Shown here: piece by piece, positions 25,867 through 38,600 of the stretch | Layout: every line of letters begins with the position of its first letter | Position numbering within the stretch: position 1 is the stretch's first letter | Origin: Psettodes erumei | Lineage: Eukaryota; Chordata; Actinopteri; Pleuronectiformes; Psettodidae | Direction: 5' to 3' | Length of the DNA: 64,000 bases | NCBI GenBank assembly: GCA_016785225.1 | Contig: JAFBJZ010000855.1 | Location: 1 to 64,000 of the forward strand | The notes under the pieces: model-generated | What the model was told of the DNA's origin: nothing | Database searches by the model: none | The model's input: the letters and a program-made list of their open reading frames with translations, nothing else | Program-made: the position numbers and the translations under genes

Positions 25867-25992
25867 ATGGCAGCCTGGGTTTGCTATCCTTTAAAAGAGC
25901 CCTGCCTGAGCAACATTTATGAGATGCGAGAAATGAGCCCCGAGGAGCGTCTGTCGTTGCATTATGCTGACGCCTTCAACAAAAGATGGTGA
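25867..25992 (+). CDS. Small open frame or exon candidate, 41 codons
   Basis: ATG-started + frame ending in TGA at 25990-25992, with coding-like codons through its second half. It encodes a charged helical segment including EMREMSPEERLSLHY followed by ADAFNKRW. Two acceptor-like AGs lie inside or before it (gatggcag, and tatcctttaaaag at about 25899), and 'gatg|gtgaaa' at the end could be a donor. It could therefore be an internal exon rather than a complete small protein. The DNA is repeat-free and more GC-rich than its surroundings, which would also fit a conserved non-coding element. No family recognised. Confidence 0.28.
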   Translation: MAAWVCYPLKEPCLSNIYEMREMSPEERLSLHYADAFNKRW

Positions 25993-26772
25993 AAACGCTC
26001 ACACTAACTGGACCCCCGTGGTGTCGCACATATTTTGTGATGGATAACAGCGGACTCTCACAATCTGTTCTCTCACCTCGCCTCTCAAGAAAGAGGAGGG
26101 ATCAAATGAGTTAATCTGAGCAAAAATCTTTTACTTTTTTTTTTAAAACCACTTTCAGCATGTTCAGCACAAAGTGTTGATCAATGCTGTTAGATAGCTC
26201 TTCTTATACCCTAAGCCCTGGCACCACTTCACATCAGATGAAAGCAGCAATGATTTGCTGTGAATCAGCATTTAGCCACCTACACAACCTTGGGACAGCA
26301 GCAGACCTGTACCCGTTAGATCTCACTATCCACAATCTACCACCTCCTGCTGAAAGCAGCAGCAGAAATGAAGCAAGATAAAATTCCTTGCTTTGACTTA
26401 TATGAGCAGTGCAGATCACTATTACCCTTCAACTGCTTCTGAAGTGGGTGGTTACCAAACAAGTTTTAGTTTACGATTATGAATTGGTGCCCATCATTGC
26501 CCTCTACAATTCAAATGTGGACTTTCAGATCATTACCTCTTTTTTCTGACAGGGTTTCAGATGAAGTCACAACACAGGTCACTGATTGGATATCTCCAGG
26601 CTAAAGCAGTCATCTTCAGTTCTGTTTAGGAACACAAAGAATGCACTAACTGGTTTTGCAAGTCAATTTTTCTGGCATTATGGATGACACTTAAAGCAAA
26701 AAGCTGCGAGAGGCCATGCACAGTATTACGAGATGGGAGGGAAGATGGTTTGAATGTAACATGAAAGGATAA

Positions 26773-26775
<3 letters not shown>
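25993..26775. other. Intergenic or intronic DNA
   Basis: Short T-tract at about 26132-26144. Overlapping frames on opposite strands at 26184-26419 are not convincing. Nothing else seen. Confidence 0.55.

Positions 26776-26813
<38 letters not shown>
26776..26813. repeat. (TG)n microsatellite, ~19 units
   Basis: Pure TG run, long enough to be length-polymorphic and Z-DNA-prone. The 83-codon minus-strand frame over it is a by-product of the stop-free repeat. Confidence 0.97.
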
Positions 26814-26814
<1 letters not shown>

Positions 26815-28469
26815 ACGGTATGCAAGTTCTTCCTATCCCAAGCAGGGCATATTATAATCAGCTCAGAGCCTGGGGATTGAGGGGAGTGAACAACATGATC
26901 AGAAGCAGAGCTGGTGGGCTGGGATTTGCCTGGATCAGACAATGATGGAAGAAAAAAAAAACAGTACTCCTCTGTGTGTTAGAAATATAGAATAATGTAT
27001 TAGCTATAAGTCTGCCCAAACTGTGTTATTTTCTTACTTCCTCACTAATAAAGTTTAAAATTTTTCGAAGAGTTTTGAGTATGTGTAGCTATGGTTGTGT
27101 GTCTCAGTACATAATGACATTGTGCAACACAAAGAGTGAGGCAGAAGCAGGATACAGTGGCTGAGACAGGAAGTCTTGTTAAATGCCTTGGCCTTGGGAA
27201 GAAGCCTGCGGGAATCGCTGGGCTGTCAACCTGCCAGGACCCCAGGGACCAGCCGATGCCCAGGAGGCTTCACTCACAAGCTGCAAAGAGAAATCTTTGA
27301 TGATGCTCCTCTATTATGAGCAACAGTCTAACTTGCTGCATGTAAAATATGGGGTATTGAGGAGTGCAGAGGTAGATATTCATTAGTGAATGTGACATAA
27401 ATGTGTATTTTGTGTGGACTAATTTCTTTTACACTGTTAATTCACAATAACGCTTCTGACAGGGTTTAGTTTCTTTCAGGAAGACATCCCTCTTTTTCAT
27501 TTGTGTTAATACACAGGTGCAGGGTACTACTTTCTTAGTTTTGGGAATACTGCCGGTCTTTTCAATTTGTCTTTTTCCCCAACATTGTGCATTTAATTTA
27601 TGCTGGTAGAATAAGAAAGGCACTGTTGACTAGTCCATGGTATATCTCTCTTGGCACCTTGTTAGGCCATGTACTAAACAACAAACAAAATATAATAGGC
27701 TACTATTCACAGGGTAAGGATTTTAATCATAAATATTTTAACTTAGTGACAGAACGGAAAGAATAAGAATCTATTTTTAGTAGACATGACATGCTATTTA
27801 ACTTAGGGCACTTTTCATATAGAGCATGTCTAGACAGTACTCTTTACAATATTATTTACAGAGACCAAATGTGCTTCCATGAGCAAGCTCAGAGGTGAAG
27901 AAAAACTTGAGCAGAGTGGGTTCTGGGTGGGCAGCCATTTTCCTCAACTGCGTGGGGGGAGAAAGATAGAGGAGAGAGAGATGTGAAAGCACAAAACTCC
28001 AGGAGAGAGATGATGCCGAGTTAGTAACATGCATTAAAGGGATATGAATCATGGGAAGTCCCCTGGCAATCTAGGCATATAACAGCATAACTAGGGGATG
28101 GTTCACAACAAGCCTGTGCCAGCCCTCACTATAAGCCTTATGAAAAAAGAAAGTTTTAAGCCTTATACATGGTCTTTTGGGTGTAGGGGGACTTTAAATT
28201 AAGCCACAAGAGAGTTTATGGCACTGGTAAAAAAAAGACAAATCATGTCACTGAGTGTGGGCATGAATCAACTGAAATAGTTCCTTATGTTCAATACAAT
28301 TTTTTCTCTTTATTTCCTAACATGAGAACTGTGACCGCACATGAATGTCAGGAGCAAAACAGCTTTTTCTATTGTTGGTCTGTCGCTCAACAGAGATTAA
28401 GCTGACATTCATCACAACCAATCTGTGACATATACAATCTGACCTCAGCCTCCAATGGCCACTTTCATT
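26814..28469. other. Intergenic or intronic DNA with one weak coding-like frame
   Basis: The + frame at 27183-27386 (67 codons from ATG; MPWPWEEACGNRW at its start) has several G/C-ending codons and a mildly GC-rich context around 27200-27290, but no family was recognised, no Kozak context is notable and no splice borders are clear. The remainder shows no gene. Confidence 0.45.
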
Positions 28470-28489
28470 GACACACACACACACACACA
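28470..28489. repeat. (AC)n microsatellite, ~10 units
   Basis: Pure AC run. Confidence 0.93.
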
Positions 28490-31400
28490 TATAGCCTATA
28501 GTGTACACACATACTGGTGGCATATCCCATCTCTGCATCTCAGCCAAGCTACCTGGGGACCTTCATTCACTTCCTCATATATCACCAAGATAACAAAATA
28601 CTTGGGGGGCTGCCCGTTCCATCGCCTGACAATGTCAGTAACAAATGGAGTGTCTTTCTGTATCCAATTATAAATAATGTGCCATCTTTACAAGAAAGAT
28701 AATGCCTCTGATTCTTATCATGTAATACAGATCCATCAGAAAATACATTAAATGGCCATCTCGTCTTTTTCTGTTTCCTTCCAGCTGGAGTCATCTTTTT
28801 TGTAGCTCGGAGGTGGAGAGCAAGAGAGGTGGAGGATAAGAAGGGTGGGAAGTAGAGAAAGATAACTACTCTGACCTTGAAGAGATAATCCTGTAGATAT
28901 AGGCATGAACGGTGCTGTTGCTGTGATCTACTGCCTTTCTCTCTGCATGTTTCTCCAATGTTGAAGAATCCATTTGAATAATGCAAGTTGAAGATATCAT
29001 GATTACCTTAAAGATAACCTGGAAAAACCCCCCACAACATTGATTTACCAGAACTACTTTCAATGTCACCCATTTTGGAAAGAACATGGGTATAAGGTTA
29101 TGACCAACTGAGGGCAGCCACAATTTATACAAATCAGATTTTACCACACTTCTTGTCTCTTTTAAATCTTCCTGTCCTTCTCCTTCTTCTTTTTTGGTAT
29201 CCACTCCTTCTTATGCATTCTCTCCTTTTCCTCCTCCCTTCTTCTCTTTCTTGTTATTATTGATAGTTTTCTTTTACATTTAATGACTTGATGAGGATTA
29301 TTCTTAAATGAGTGTGTGTTTCTCTGTTCATCTACCTACCTGTATACAGTGATTTTGCTGTAAGGTAGGTAAATAGGAATGCGTACATTTACAGGATGTA
29401 GAAAATTACACGAATATGTATACAATCATCAATGTAACTGGTGACTGTGTGAACTTGTTTAGTACCGAGACAGAGAGGGGAATGAATGCCAGGCTGCACA
29501 CAATACACAGTGATGCTATCCTGTTCAGAAGGTGGTGATAAAATATAGTATGCAGACAGCCTTATTAAAACGTCATGGTAATTAAGCACATACAGCAGAA
29601 ACACAGAGGCTGTGGATTGAGTGAAATAATGGGGGATGGGGGGGACACAGTGGACAGAGGACACACATTATAGTGTAGCATTAACAGAAATTCTTTTCCC
29701 AGAAAACCATCTGGCAAAAAAACCCCACTTTACTGAAACCTCATCCAGTGTGACTTCACTTGGTCTGTAATGGTTTTATGAGTTTTGTTTCTTTATGGTG
29801 ACTGTGGTTTGTGATTAACCAGCTCAATGGCTGTTGGCAAAATTTAGAAAACTAATGCATTTATTAACTAGTGATTACCATTGCTTGGTACAGTAAAAAC
29901 ATGAAACAAAGAAAGGGAAGGCTTAACAAACTATTCACAGATTCCATTAGTCTTTTCTGAAACGAAATAAAAGCTAATGATTAAATAGGTTGTGCTGTTG
30001 GTGCAAGTGTATCAACTCATCATGTGCCAAGATTTTCTTTTAAGCTGATCAAAGAAAACTGCGGCTGCAGGACATCAAGGCACACATCAATAAAGAAATC
30101 TTCTGTGAAATCCTTGCTGAAATCCTCAGATACATTTGTTCTAACAGTCTGTTAGCTCTTTGTTATTTAAAGTAAATGAAAAGATGTCACAAACTAAACC
30201 ACAAAAGAAACACAAAAGAAGGAGAGTTATAGCGTCTGGGAAATTTTACCTTTAATTTCTTTTATGTATGACAAACACTTGATCCACTAAGAACAATTGA
30301 TCCACTACAGAATGTCTGGTGAGTCATTCTATTTGCCTTCGTCATATTTCACTCTATACAGACGTTCTGGCTCAAAACAAAGAATGGGGCGCCACAATTC
30401 CCAGCTCATATTTTTAAAGCAAAGCAATCAATAGATTCATATGAGAACGTGTGTCAGTTGTTCAGATGTAAGACACATACAAGCCTTTTACTGTCTCTAA
30501 GGGACTTCTCTTGAGAAGTTTGAAATGGGAAAGAGAAATTGGAGAATTTATCTCACTTTGCCAGGTCATTTCCTGAACATTCACCTTGGACATGGAGCCA
30601 CTGACCACAGCTTTGAAATTATGCTGTCAGATCCTGGGGGGCAGACAACAACCCCCCGCAAGGTCAAACAGTGAAGTGCACTGTATATTCTCTGTTTCAA
30701 AAAGATGAAAAACCTCCGGAGGGCAGTTAATCCAAGAGGCAAGTGATATCCCCCCTGACCTTGTGCTGCCACACAACACCCATGAGACCTTGCGTTGTTA
30801 GCATGCATCACAGTGATGCTCTACGGTCACAGACTGTACAGACTATGACAACGTGCAAAGTAAACTGCATTTCTACCTGGAACTAATGAGGCATGACACA
30901 CCATTGATCTGAGCCTGAGCAAAACATCAATATTACCTCATAGTGGAGATGGAGCACAACTGACATTGGTCTTGATTTTTTTAGCCAATCAGTGGGGGAA
31001 TTTATCATTTTGGCCTTTGACAAGAGCAGGCAGCTCTGGGGCCAACTTGAAACCTTGCCACTGTGAAACGATGAGCTCTAGTAGCCAGGTGACAGATTCA
31101 ATTGTCCATGAGCATGGACAGGGCTGAGCCAATTGCTTTGTAACTTTGTGTGGGTCCGTTTGTCTTTGCACAGAAAAAACAAAGTGTTTAGAGCACTAAG
31201 ACCGTCGGGTTTGGTGAAAACTGTGAGCAATTATTTTTTGGAAACCTTCCAAAATTACAGCGGAAGAGAATAAGAGGGTATTAATGATTCTGTCAAGACA
31301 TATTGGGACTGATCTATGTCTATTTTAAAATGATTAAAGATCAGGAAACATGATGAGCTATTTATTTTGATCAGATTTTGTTCCCTCACTCATGTCAATA

Positions 31401-31817
31401 TTGTCAGTATAATAATGTTTAATCTGGCTTGAGTTTGAACATTTTTTAAAAGAGACACAAAGGAAGCATGATTAAAAGAGATATTAAATGAGTAGACATG
31501 ATGCAAGGTTGCTACAAACATACCAGGCGTTACATATTCCACACCACGTAGATTTATTCTTTGTGTTTTCGTCGGTGCTACTGTTTGCTCTCTGTTATAT
31601 TCACGTCATTCTCTCTCTCTACATTTTTATCTCATTCTGTGGCAGTGCTCAAGCATTTTTAAATGGAGAATGACAAATATGCTGCTCTTTTATTCCCCTT
31701 CAAAAAGTGGGAGTGCAGAGCTTCCACAGAACAGACCTTTCATTTAGTTTGGAAAACCTGCTAACGTACTTGAAAAGAATTTACAAAATTGAGTCAATAT
31801 TATGGGGCCTCAAAGAC
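28490..31817. other. Intergenic or intronic DNA, includes a pyrimidine tract
   Basis: 29140-29270 is a CT-rich tract (ccttctccttcttctttttt, then ctccttttcctcctcccttcttctc). The minus-strand frames 28582-28986 (134 codons) and 28866-29204 (112 codons) overlap and share no recognisable family; part of the second is helped by the stop-poor CT tract. No other structure stands out. Confidence 0.5.
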
Positions 31818-31841
31818 GGGGAGGTGGGTGGGTGGTGGGGG
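31818..31841 (+). other. G-quadruplex motif
   Basis: Four G runs of 4, 3, 3 and 5 with loops of 4, 1 and 4 bases, which satisfies the canonical G3+ N1-7 pattern on the + strand. Confidence 0.75.
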
Positions 31842-32999
31842 TCGTCAAGAATACATATTTTGTTTTTCTTCAAATGGGTTCTTACAAAGAGTCTTCATGT
31901 TTGGGTATGTGTTGTTGTATTTGTCTTGAAATTGAGGTTCAGTTGTGTGTTTACAATCCTAGCATGAAGTTCATTTGTGCTCTCTGGGTCAAAGCAAGGT
32001 GTGGAACAAGTATTCCTCCCTCCTCGTCTTAAAGCATCCTGGGAGCAATGCTTTGCCTCCTCCTCTGGCTTCCTGCCTGCATGTTTTAACCTGCATTACA
32101 GTGCGGAAAAGTGGGCAATTGTAACTTCATCAACTCTTGTTTTTTCCAAAATGCTATCACTGTATGTGCAGTAGCAGTGGCAGCTCAGTGAGAATGCTTT
32201 AAAGAGCTGTGGTTATATGCACAAAAATACATCCGCACATGCAGTCAACATTAATGTTATATTAGCAGGGAAAGTAATATTTAAATGGTTAACCTGCAGT
32301 CAGCACACTATATCAAAGCCCTAATCCCTAGAGGTTACTTTTTATCTTGCAGCTCTCCCGCTCTCTCCATTCCCATCCCTTAATCTCCTCTCCTCCCTAT
32401 CTTTCTATTACCTAAATGAAGTACAGGCGACTGGATTTCCTCTATACAACTCTTGGATGGCAAACGCACTTTGACTTTGAATACAAATGCCACCTTTCAT
32501 GAATGCCTCTTCCAAGGATTATAATGAAGCATTTTTACATTCAACCTGCTAAAGGTCTTATGAATTCATTGCATGGAAAGGGATAGCAGATTATATGAGA
32601 CGAGGAGAAGAATATATCTGTGTCTTCATGAACACATAGAATCTTATTCAAAAAACCTGACAGCTCTGCCCATATCTTAACATGGGAAATGCCTAACACT
32701 TCTTTTAAATGAGACTCAGCAGGCCACACACTTTGTAATTATGTTTTATTTGCATTATTCATTACACTGACGTTTTGCCCCAGTGAAAAGACATATCATT
32801 CACAAGCAACCTCGCTTTCTGGTTATTATCAATGCAAAGTCAACGAACGAGAAAGACAGCCTGTGTCTGATGCAAGAACCTGGCGTTGCTGTATACCAAC
32901 CTAGGTTAATGACAGAAATATGCCAAGCTAACTTACACTAACATCGTTGCCCTACGTACACTGTACACACATCAACTTTCTGTTCAGAAACTTGGTGAG
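31842..32999. other. Intergenic or intronic DNA, no gene seen
   Basis: AT-rich with a CT-rich strip at 32350-32410. No gene-like frame. Confidence 0.55.
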
Positions 33000-33580
33000 A
33001 TACAAGCTTAGCATAGCGTTAACCACTAACTAGCCGAGTGGCTGCTCCACAACAGGATTTTCACACACTAAACACGCTAACATTAGCGCCATCGTTTCAG
33101 CGGCTAAACCACGAGCTACACGGCACCAAGAAGACCCTGATGAATAAGAGATGAATTGGAGTAAAATGGCAGCGTTATCTTGCAGTCCTGGAAGTAAAGA
33201 CAGGCGTTAGTTGACGATGAACAGCAGACTTAGCGGACACCTAAAAGTCAACAAATAAAAAACGTAAAGAACAGATAGTGAAAGGCAGCACCCCCCCCTC
33301 CAACGAGCACAGCGCTCCCATGGAGACGGGTTCAGACTGAGTCTCTGGATGGAATGGAACTTGCAGTTAGGTTTTGAAAGTTGGAAGGGTAATGAGACCA
33401 TGGTTTTTCAAGGTGTTCTGACGGCAACGGAATGTTTTGGGATTCGACAACAGTTTGAAAGGTTTTGGGTCAGACAACGTCTTTGATGGGTGAACCACAT
33501 CTGCTGATCGACAGTGTCGCCTGATTCGATCCCGAGTCACCTATGTGAAAGGCGATGTTGATATCCACTCAGCCACCTAT
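33000..33580. other. Locally CpG-rich block
   Basis: About 18 CpG by eye between 33010 and 33330, and more on to 33560, against very sparse CpG in neighbouring DNA. It contains gctaacattagc and similar strings, a C-run at 33292-33298, and the tRNA-like segment at 33519-33584. It may be a CpG-island-like promoter or a relatively young, not yet CpG-decayed insertion. On the minus strand the frame 33207-33401 is open but unrecognised. Confidence 0.5.
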
Positions 33581-33584
33581 AGAG
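33519..33584 (-). repeat. tRNA-like segment, possible tRNA-derived SINE head
   Basis: Read on the minus strand, TGGCTGAGTGG (complement of 33565-33575) matches an RNA polymerase III box A, and GGGATCGAATC (complement of 33523-33535) resembles box B. Between them, CGCCT and AGGTG can pair as an anticodon stem around loop TTCACAT, giving anticodon CAC (valine-like). The T-arm stem and the acceptor stem do not pair well, so this is not a working tRNA gene. A degraded tRNA-derived SINE or pseudo-tRNA is the best reading. Confidence 0.4.
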
Positions 33585-35213
33585 TTGAGCATGGGGAGGT
33601 GCGTAGCCATGACTAATGATGTCAGAGATTCGCCGCAGTGAAGAGCTGAGTGCTGCTGTCACACTTATTCTCTGAAGATTCACATTCTCGTTTTTTTATA
33701 CTTTGTACGAGACATCGCTGTGTTAGTGTTGCTGTTCATATGAATAATTTTTTTTAAAAATCACACTTTTTCTTTCATTTTAAGAGAGAAGCTAAGTATT
33801 TTTTTACTGTTGGTTTTGTCGTCATTGAGGTTTAGGTTGATGGTCTTATTCAAACATGGACACACACATACGCATCAGCAATAAAGTAGGACACTGGGCC
33901 CTCAATTTAAAAAGGGATAATGGTCTCCCGCCTTGACATGGATTACGTACCTCAAGCATGGTACTCTATTGTGGCTCTACATCAGTACCTGACAATCACA
34001 GAGAGCAGGTGTCCTGTCCCTGACACATGGGATGGCCTGGGAATCTGGGCAGATGGTGAGAGACACCGCTGTTGGCTGTGTCCCATTACAAACAGCTTAT
34101 TCACACCATCACCACATTTCATATAAAGCCAAGGAAACCCTGTTAGAGAACATTTTACAATGTTACAATGGCAGTCTTGCTCATTACATAAATTGTACTG
34201 CTCCTACATATATTGTAGGTGTGATGTTCAGGAATTGACATCCCTGTATTAAACTCACATTTCTAATCTTTTACCAGGAAACGTGGGGTGAGTGTGGTTA
34301 AACCACTGTTTTGTTTTGTTTTTTAAATCGTGTGTGTGCTGAAGACTGTCATATCTACTTAAAAAGGGTGTTACCAGTATGAAAACTGCCTCTTTTCAGC
34401 CAGCAGCTGTTTTTACCAATTATCCTTGATGCTAAAATATCAACTTACAGTACTCCCGTGTGGCGGAAGTTTGTTAGAATACATGTGAATGAAGGAGAGT
34501 GCTAAACCTGTCAACACAAGATGAAATATGCATGTGGATTAACAAGTGAGTTGATCCCACTCACAAGCCCCAAGTGCAGGGAGGTATTCAATAGGCAGTG
34601 TAAAGAAATGATATAGTTTTTTAAATGGAGGAAAACAAGCTATTTGCCCACTGTAATCCCACATGTATAAACACATTGCGCAAACTGACCCTAGAGGCAA
34701 GTGCTCTTATGTCATTTACATCATCTTCTTATTATAAAAAAATTGCAATTTGCCAATGCTGAAGTCTTTATAAGCAACTCTTCATGATTCTTGACCACTT
34801 GCTCAATAACAGCCATGCTGGTTAATCAAACCAAGACTGAGGGCATCCTGAACGTGCTTTATTATCTTAATAATTAATCTGTTGTCTTTTGGCATCCAGC
34901 CCTAATGGCCCGCCTGGTGAAAATTTACACCTTTAATTAAGAGCCATCCATTGTTTAACAAGCCACCTATGACCTTCAAATCACTACCACAGTATAACAG
35001 CGCTATTAATACAGCCTGATTTACACAGAGGGGTAGGAACTTCATATATATTGCTCTAAAATACTTTCCAAGGTGATGGCAGGAGAAATGAGAGGTAAAG
35101 ACAAGGAGGAAGAGTGTGAATGAATGATACAGAGAGAGAAAGAGAGAGAGACCCTGTGAGAAATCACATTATAAAAAGATGGGGATAGCAGCGATAGGCT
35201 CATCTGTACTTTA
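33585..35213. other. Intergenic or intronic DNA
   Basis: Overlapping + frames at 33920-34238 are unrecognised and have no splice support. Includes the AT-rich candidate element at 34840-34985. A short GA repeat lies at 35132-35151. Confidence 0.55.
34840..34985. promoter_or_regulatory. Possible conserved non-coding element (homeodomain-type sites)
   Basis: Repeat-free block with clustered TAAT/ATTA cores: cttaataattaatctg, agccctaatggccc, ccatccattgtttaac, and tttaattaagagcc, which includes the palindrome TTAATTAA. The density and the varied sequence between the sites resemble developmental enhancers, but this is by inspection only. Confidence 0.27.
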
Positions 35214-35665
35214 AAGGAGTATAAGTTGACATTCTGTGGAAGTACACTTACTTGCTTTCATGGCAGCAGATTATCTTAGCTTAGAATAGAGACTAGAGGC
35301 GGAGGGAGAAGCCAGCTGGCTCTGTATGAAGGGAGCAGAATCCACCGACCAGCATCTCGGGTAGAGCAACTAATGTCTTTGTTCAGTCTGTATTAAAAAT
35401 TGTAAATACTACAATCCGCCATTTTACAGGCATTAGGTTCCAAACTAATTCTTTTATTTAGTTTTTGTACAGATAAAACAAAGGAGTGAGTCACTGTGTA
35501 AATCAGTAGGGTTTAGCGGCACGGTTAGGCAAATTTTGTTACCTTTTAACAGAGACAGATTAGCTGTTTTCTTGATGCTAAGCAGCTGCTGGCTGTAGCC
35601 TTATGTTTGATGGACAGGTGCAACAATGGCATCAATCCACTCCTTTTCCTTTCCCAAACTTTTGC
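35214..35665 (+). mobile_element. Percomorph interspersed repeat with long inverted ends, copy 1
   Basis: Recognised by order of motifs: 'agttgacattctgtggaag' near the left end, then 'cttagcttagaatagagact', 'agccagctggctctgt', 'gcagaatccaccgaccagca', 'ccattttacaggcattaggt', 'tgctggctgtagcc', 'ttgatggacaggtg' and 'ggcatcaatccactcc'. The right-end motifs are approximate reverse complements of left-end motifs seen in other copies, which suggests a non-autonomous DNA element with long terminal inverted repeats. This repeat is very common in percomorph fish. The copy is well diverged; edges are accurate to roughly 10-20 bp. It has no coding capacity. Confidence 0.7.
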
Positions 35666-38600
35666 TGTAGGTGGACAACAAAAATAGCAACATCTTCGGG
35701 GTAAAACATCAACACAACAGGAGCAAACTTGACTCAATTATCTTTGAGTCCATCAGGTAAAGGCAGTGGCCGATGGAGCCATCAGATAGTATTACCCGAG
35801 TCCGCAGACAGAAGGGCCAGAGACAAAACAATAGGAAAACGAACTGCATATGGATAAACTTGGACCTTGGAGCTTTTAATCACAGTAACAGTACAAGTTG
35901 AAGTAAAGGTTGAATAAATATTATCTACTGTCTGTCTTGTGTAGTTCATCAATGCACAAGCACGCACATACCCACAGATCAGTGAGTCAGCGTTTCCAGT
36001 CACTGATTATCCCTAACATTCCTGTGAGAAAATGCTTAGTTGGCACACAGCCTGTGCTGGTGATGCTGTCGACCACGCTGATAAAATCTTCCAATTTACT
36101 ATTTGGTTACACGAAAAACACTGTAAATGGCCGCATGTGGGAAATTGTACATTTTTCAAGCAGCCAGGGGGAGGACAGGAGAACAAGGTGAGAGACAGAG
36201 AGAGACATAGACAGAAAGACAACGTAAAGAGACAGGAACTGCATCCAGTGCTGTTTAAAGACTAACTTAATTCTGCTGCTGACTTATTATCCTGACACAT
36301 CTTCGCTCTGCTCCATCCGCCTCAGTCCTTATTAGTTTCGCTATTTACTCGGGCTGTTAAAGCAGGGGGAATTCACTTTCATTTCAAAGAGCTTTACTGT
36401 GAGAAGACAGCTGGCTTGGAGTGTTACCCAGGGGTCCTGACTACTCGTCGAAACATTCAACACACAAGTCTTACCACTTGATCCAGGGATTCAAAGAAAA
36501 TAAAGAAGCCTGCGCTGGTTATGCCCCTTTTGGCTGTTGCCGTGCATGTACATAATGTGGATGATAATGGAATGAGCTTTCATTAGCGGCCAAGACAAGT
36601 TATTGTACTGTGTTAATTAGGGAACTGAAGAAAAGATGAGTAAAAGCAGCTTTTCAATTATCACATCTGGCTGTGCTCTCAAATATCACCTGTGTCAATG
36701 TTAAAATAAAAATGGTGAAAACGAAAAGAAAGTTTAGTTTGGTTTTAAAGATCTGACTTGTGGCAACTCTTTAAGCTTCACAAAGGAGTAGGGAAACTAA
36801 GGTAAGTGGAATGAATGTGAAATAAGAGCTTGGTTTAGGTATGTATTTTAAGTGGAGAGGAAGCCGTCATCACCAGGCAACATGATACAAATAAAAAGAC
36901 AGAGAGACCTCAGTCTTCCTCCCAACAGAACCCATCTTTCCCCTCATTCTTTAGTAACAGCTGAATATTGCGCATAAAAACAACAGCAACAGAACACTTT
37001 GTTTTGAAACTGCTCTGAATCATACAGTTTGGGACTGATTGTGAAACACATCACCTCTGTCTGTTGTGAGAGTAAGCCAATAACACTTTGTAGTGGGAAG
37101 GCTGGTCAGAGAATACCTTGGGTGTCAACAGTACTTCTGCAAGAGCTGCTCAGAGGGATTCAGAGATTGCCTGTATATACAGTAGTTTTTACTGGATATG
37201 GGCAACTGCCATTTCAGAAAAAATGCATGCATGTAATCCAGCTAAGTTTATCTCACTGATATAAGCCTCAGTTTTTACTCTTTGTCTTGCCTTGTCTTTG
37301 ATATAAATCCTGCTGCAGTTTGTTCATCTGGCGAAACATGGGGTGTTTTTTATTGTGAAGCAGGCACAGGAGACTCTAATGAGTTTGTCAGTGTGGTTAA
37401 GTCCATGTGCAGCACAATATCAGAATTATTATTGACTAACATAAAATATGCACATCAGAGAAAATTATGTAAAAATAATCCTGTGTGACGTATTTTCTGC
37501 ATCAATATTGTGGGGGTCAAGAAAAAAATAATCTGAAATTTGGCAAAAGGGACCAAATTAATGTAGAACTAAATAGTGTAACAAACTGTGTTTGTCAGCT
37601 GTAACAATGTATTAGAAGATAAGTATAGTAATTAATTAGTGGGTATATTTGTGGACGTACGTACTGGTGAATACTGGATGCTAAACTAATCAGAGTGAAA
37701 GAGGACGCAGATCTAAAGACTGGCCCACGTGCCTCTGGTGCAAACGTTTACAAGAGCATTTTGAGAGCAGTGGTGCAGAAGGAAAACATTTCTTTTTCTT
37801 CCACATATTTTGCATTGCAAATGCTGCATTATATAACACAGGATATTTCAAAGAAGAATTATTAAGTTTAAACGCATTTCTGTAATCTGCACATATAATC
37901 AGCCCAGGCCCAAAGTGCTTGGTGACATTTTGCTAAGTGTTTTTGAGTGCAACTGATATAAAAGGGTCAGCTGTAAGTGCACTAAATAGACCTTTTCCTG
38001 AAAGTTATTTGTGGAGTGTAGGTGTATCTGTAGTAATATGAGAAAAATACATTACATTTGGTTATGTGAGTATGATCTATTTTAGTGTTTTATTAATATT
38101 AGTTCTACTATAGACTCTCACAATTGCTCTCTTAATTACTATGAAGTGTATAACAAATATGAATATATATTTTACTCTCTTTAGTAACATGTTGTTGTTA
38201 GGGAATCTAATGATACTAATCAGTTTCATTGCTCCCCTGCTTTGTCAGTGTCTAAATAGGCAATGTAAACACCAATAAAAGCTGCAGTCACAAAGACAGG
38301 AGGGATAGACTATCAGAGAGACAGACAGCTCTTGATGACTAATACAGTTAAACTGCTGAGGCCTTGGTTGTCTAAAATGCCTGCGTCAGTGTCTCCCCGA
38401 GTGCTGCTATATGAGGGCTAAACATCCTGAAACAGTGGGTGGGAATTGCGATACAAGGAGGACGGTTCAGGATTCATTACAAAGTAGCAGCCAGATTGTT
38501 TCTGTTTTGACTGATGATGACTGATCCAGGATAAACAGCAGGCATATGTGGGCATCATATCAACACATGCTTACATGCACTTGTAAATCCACGTGAGTGT

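Noticed and set aside
28582..29204. Two overlapping minus-strand frames of 134 and 112 codons
   Set aside because: No family resemblance, and part of the second frame lies in a CT tract; the overlap in different frames argues against both.
33519..33584. Functional tRNA-Val(CAC) gene
   Set aside because: The anticodon arm and box A are plausible, but the T-arm and acceptor stems do not pair, so it is kept only as a tRNA-like relic.
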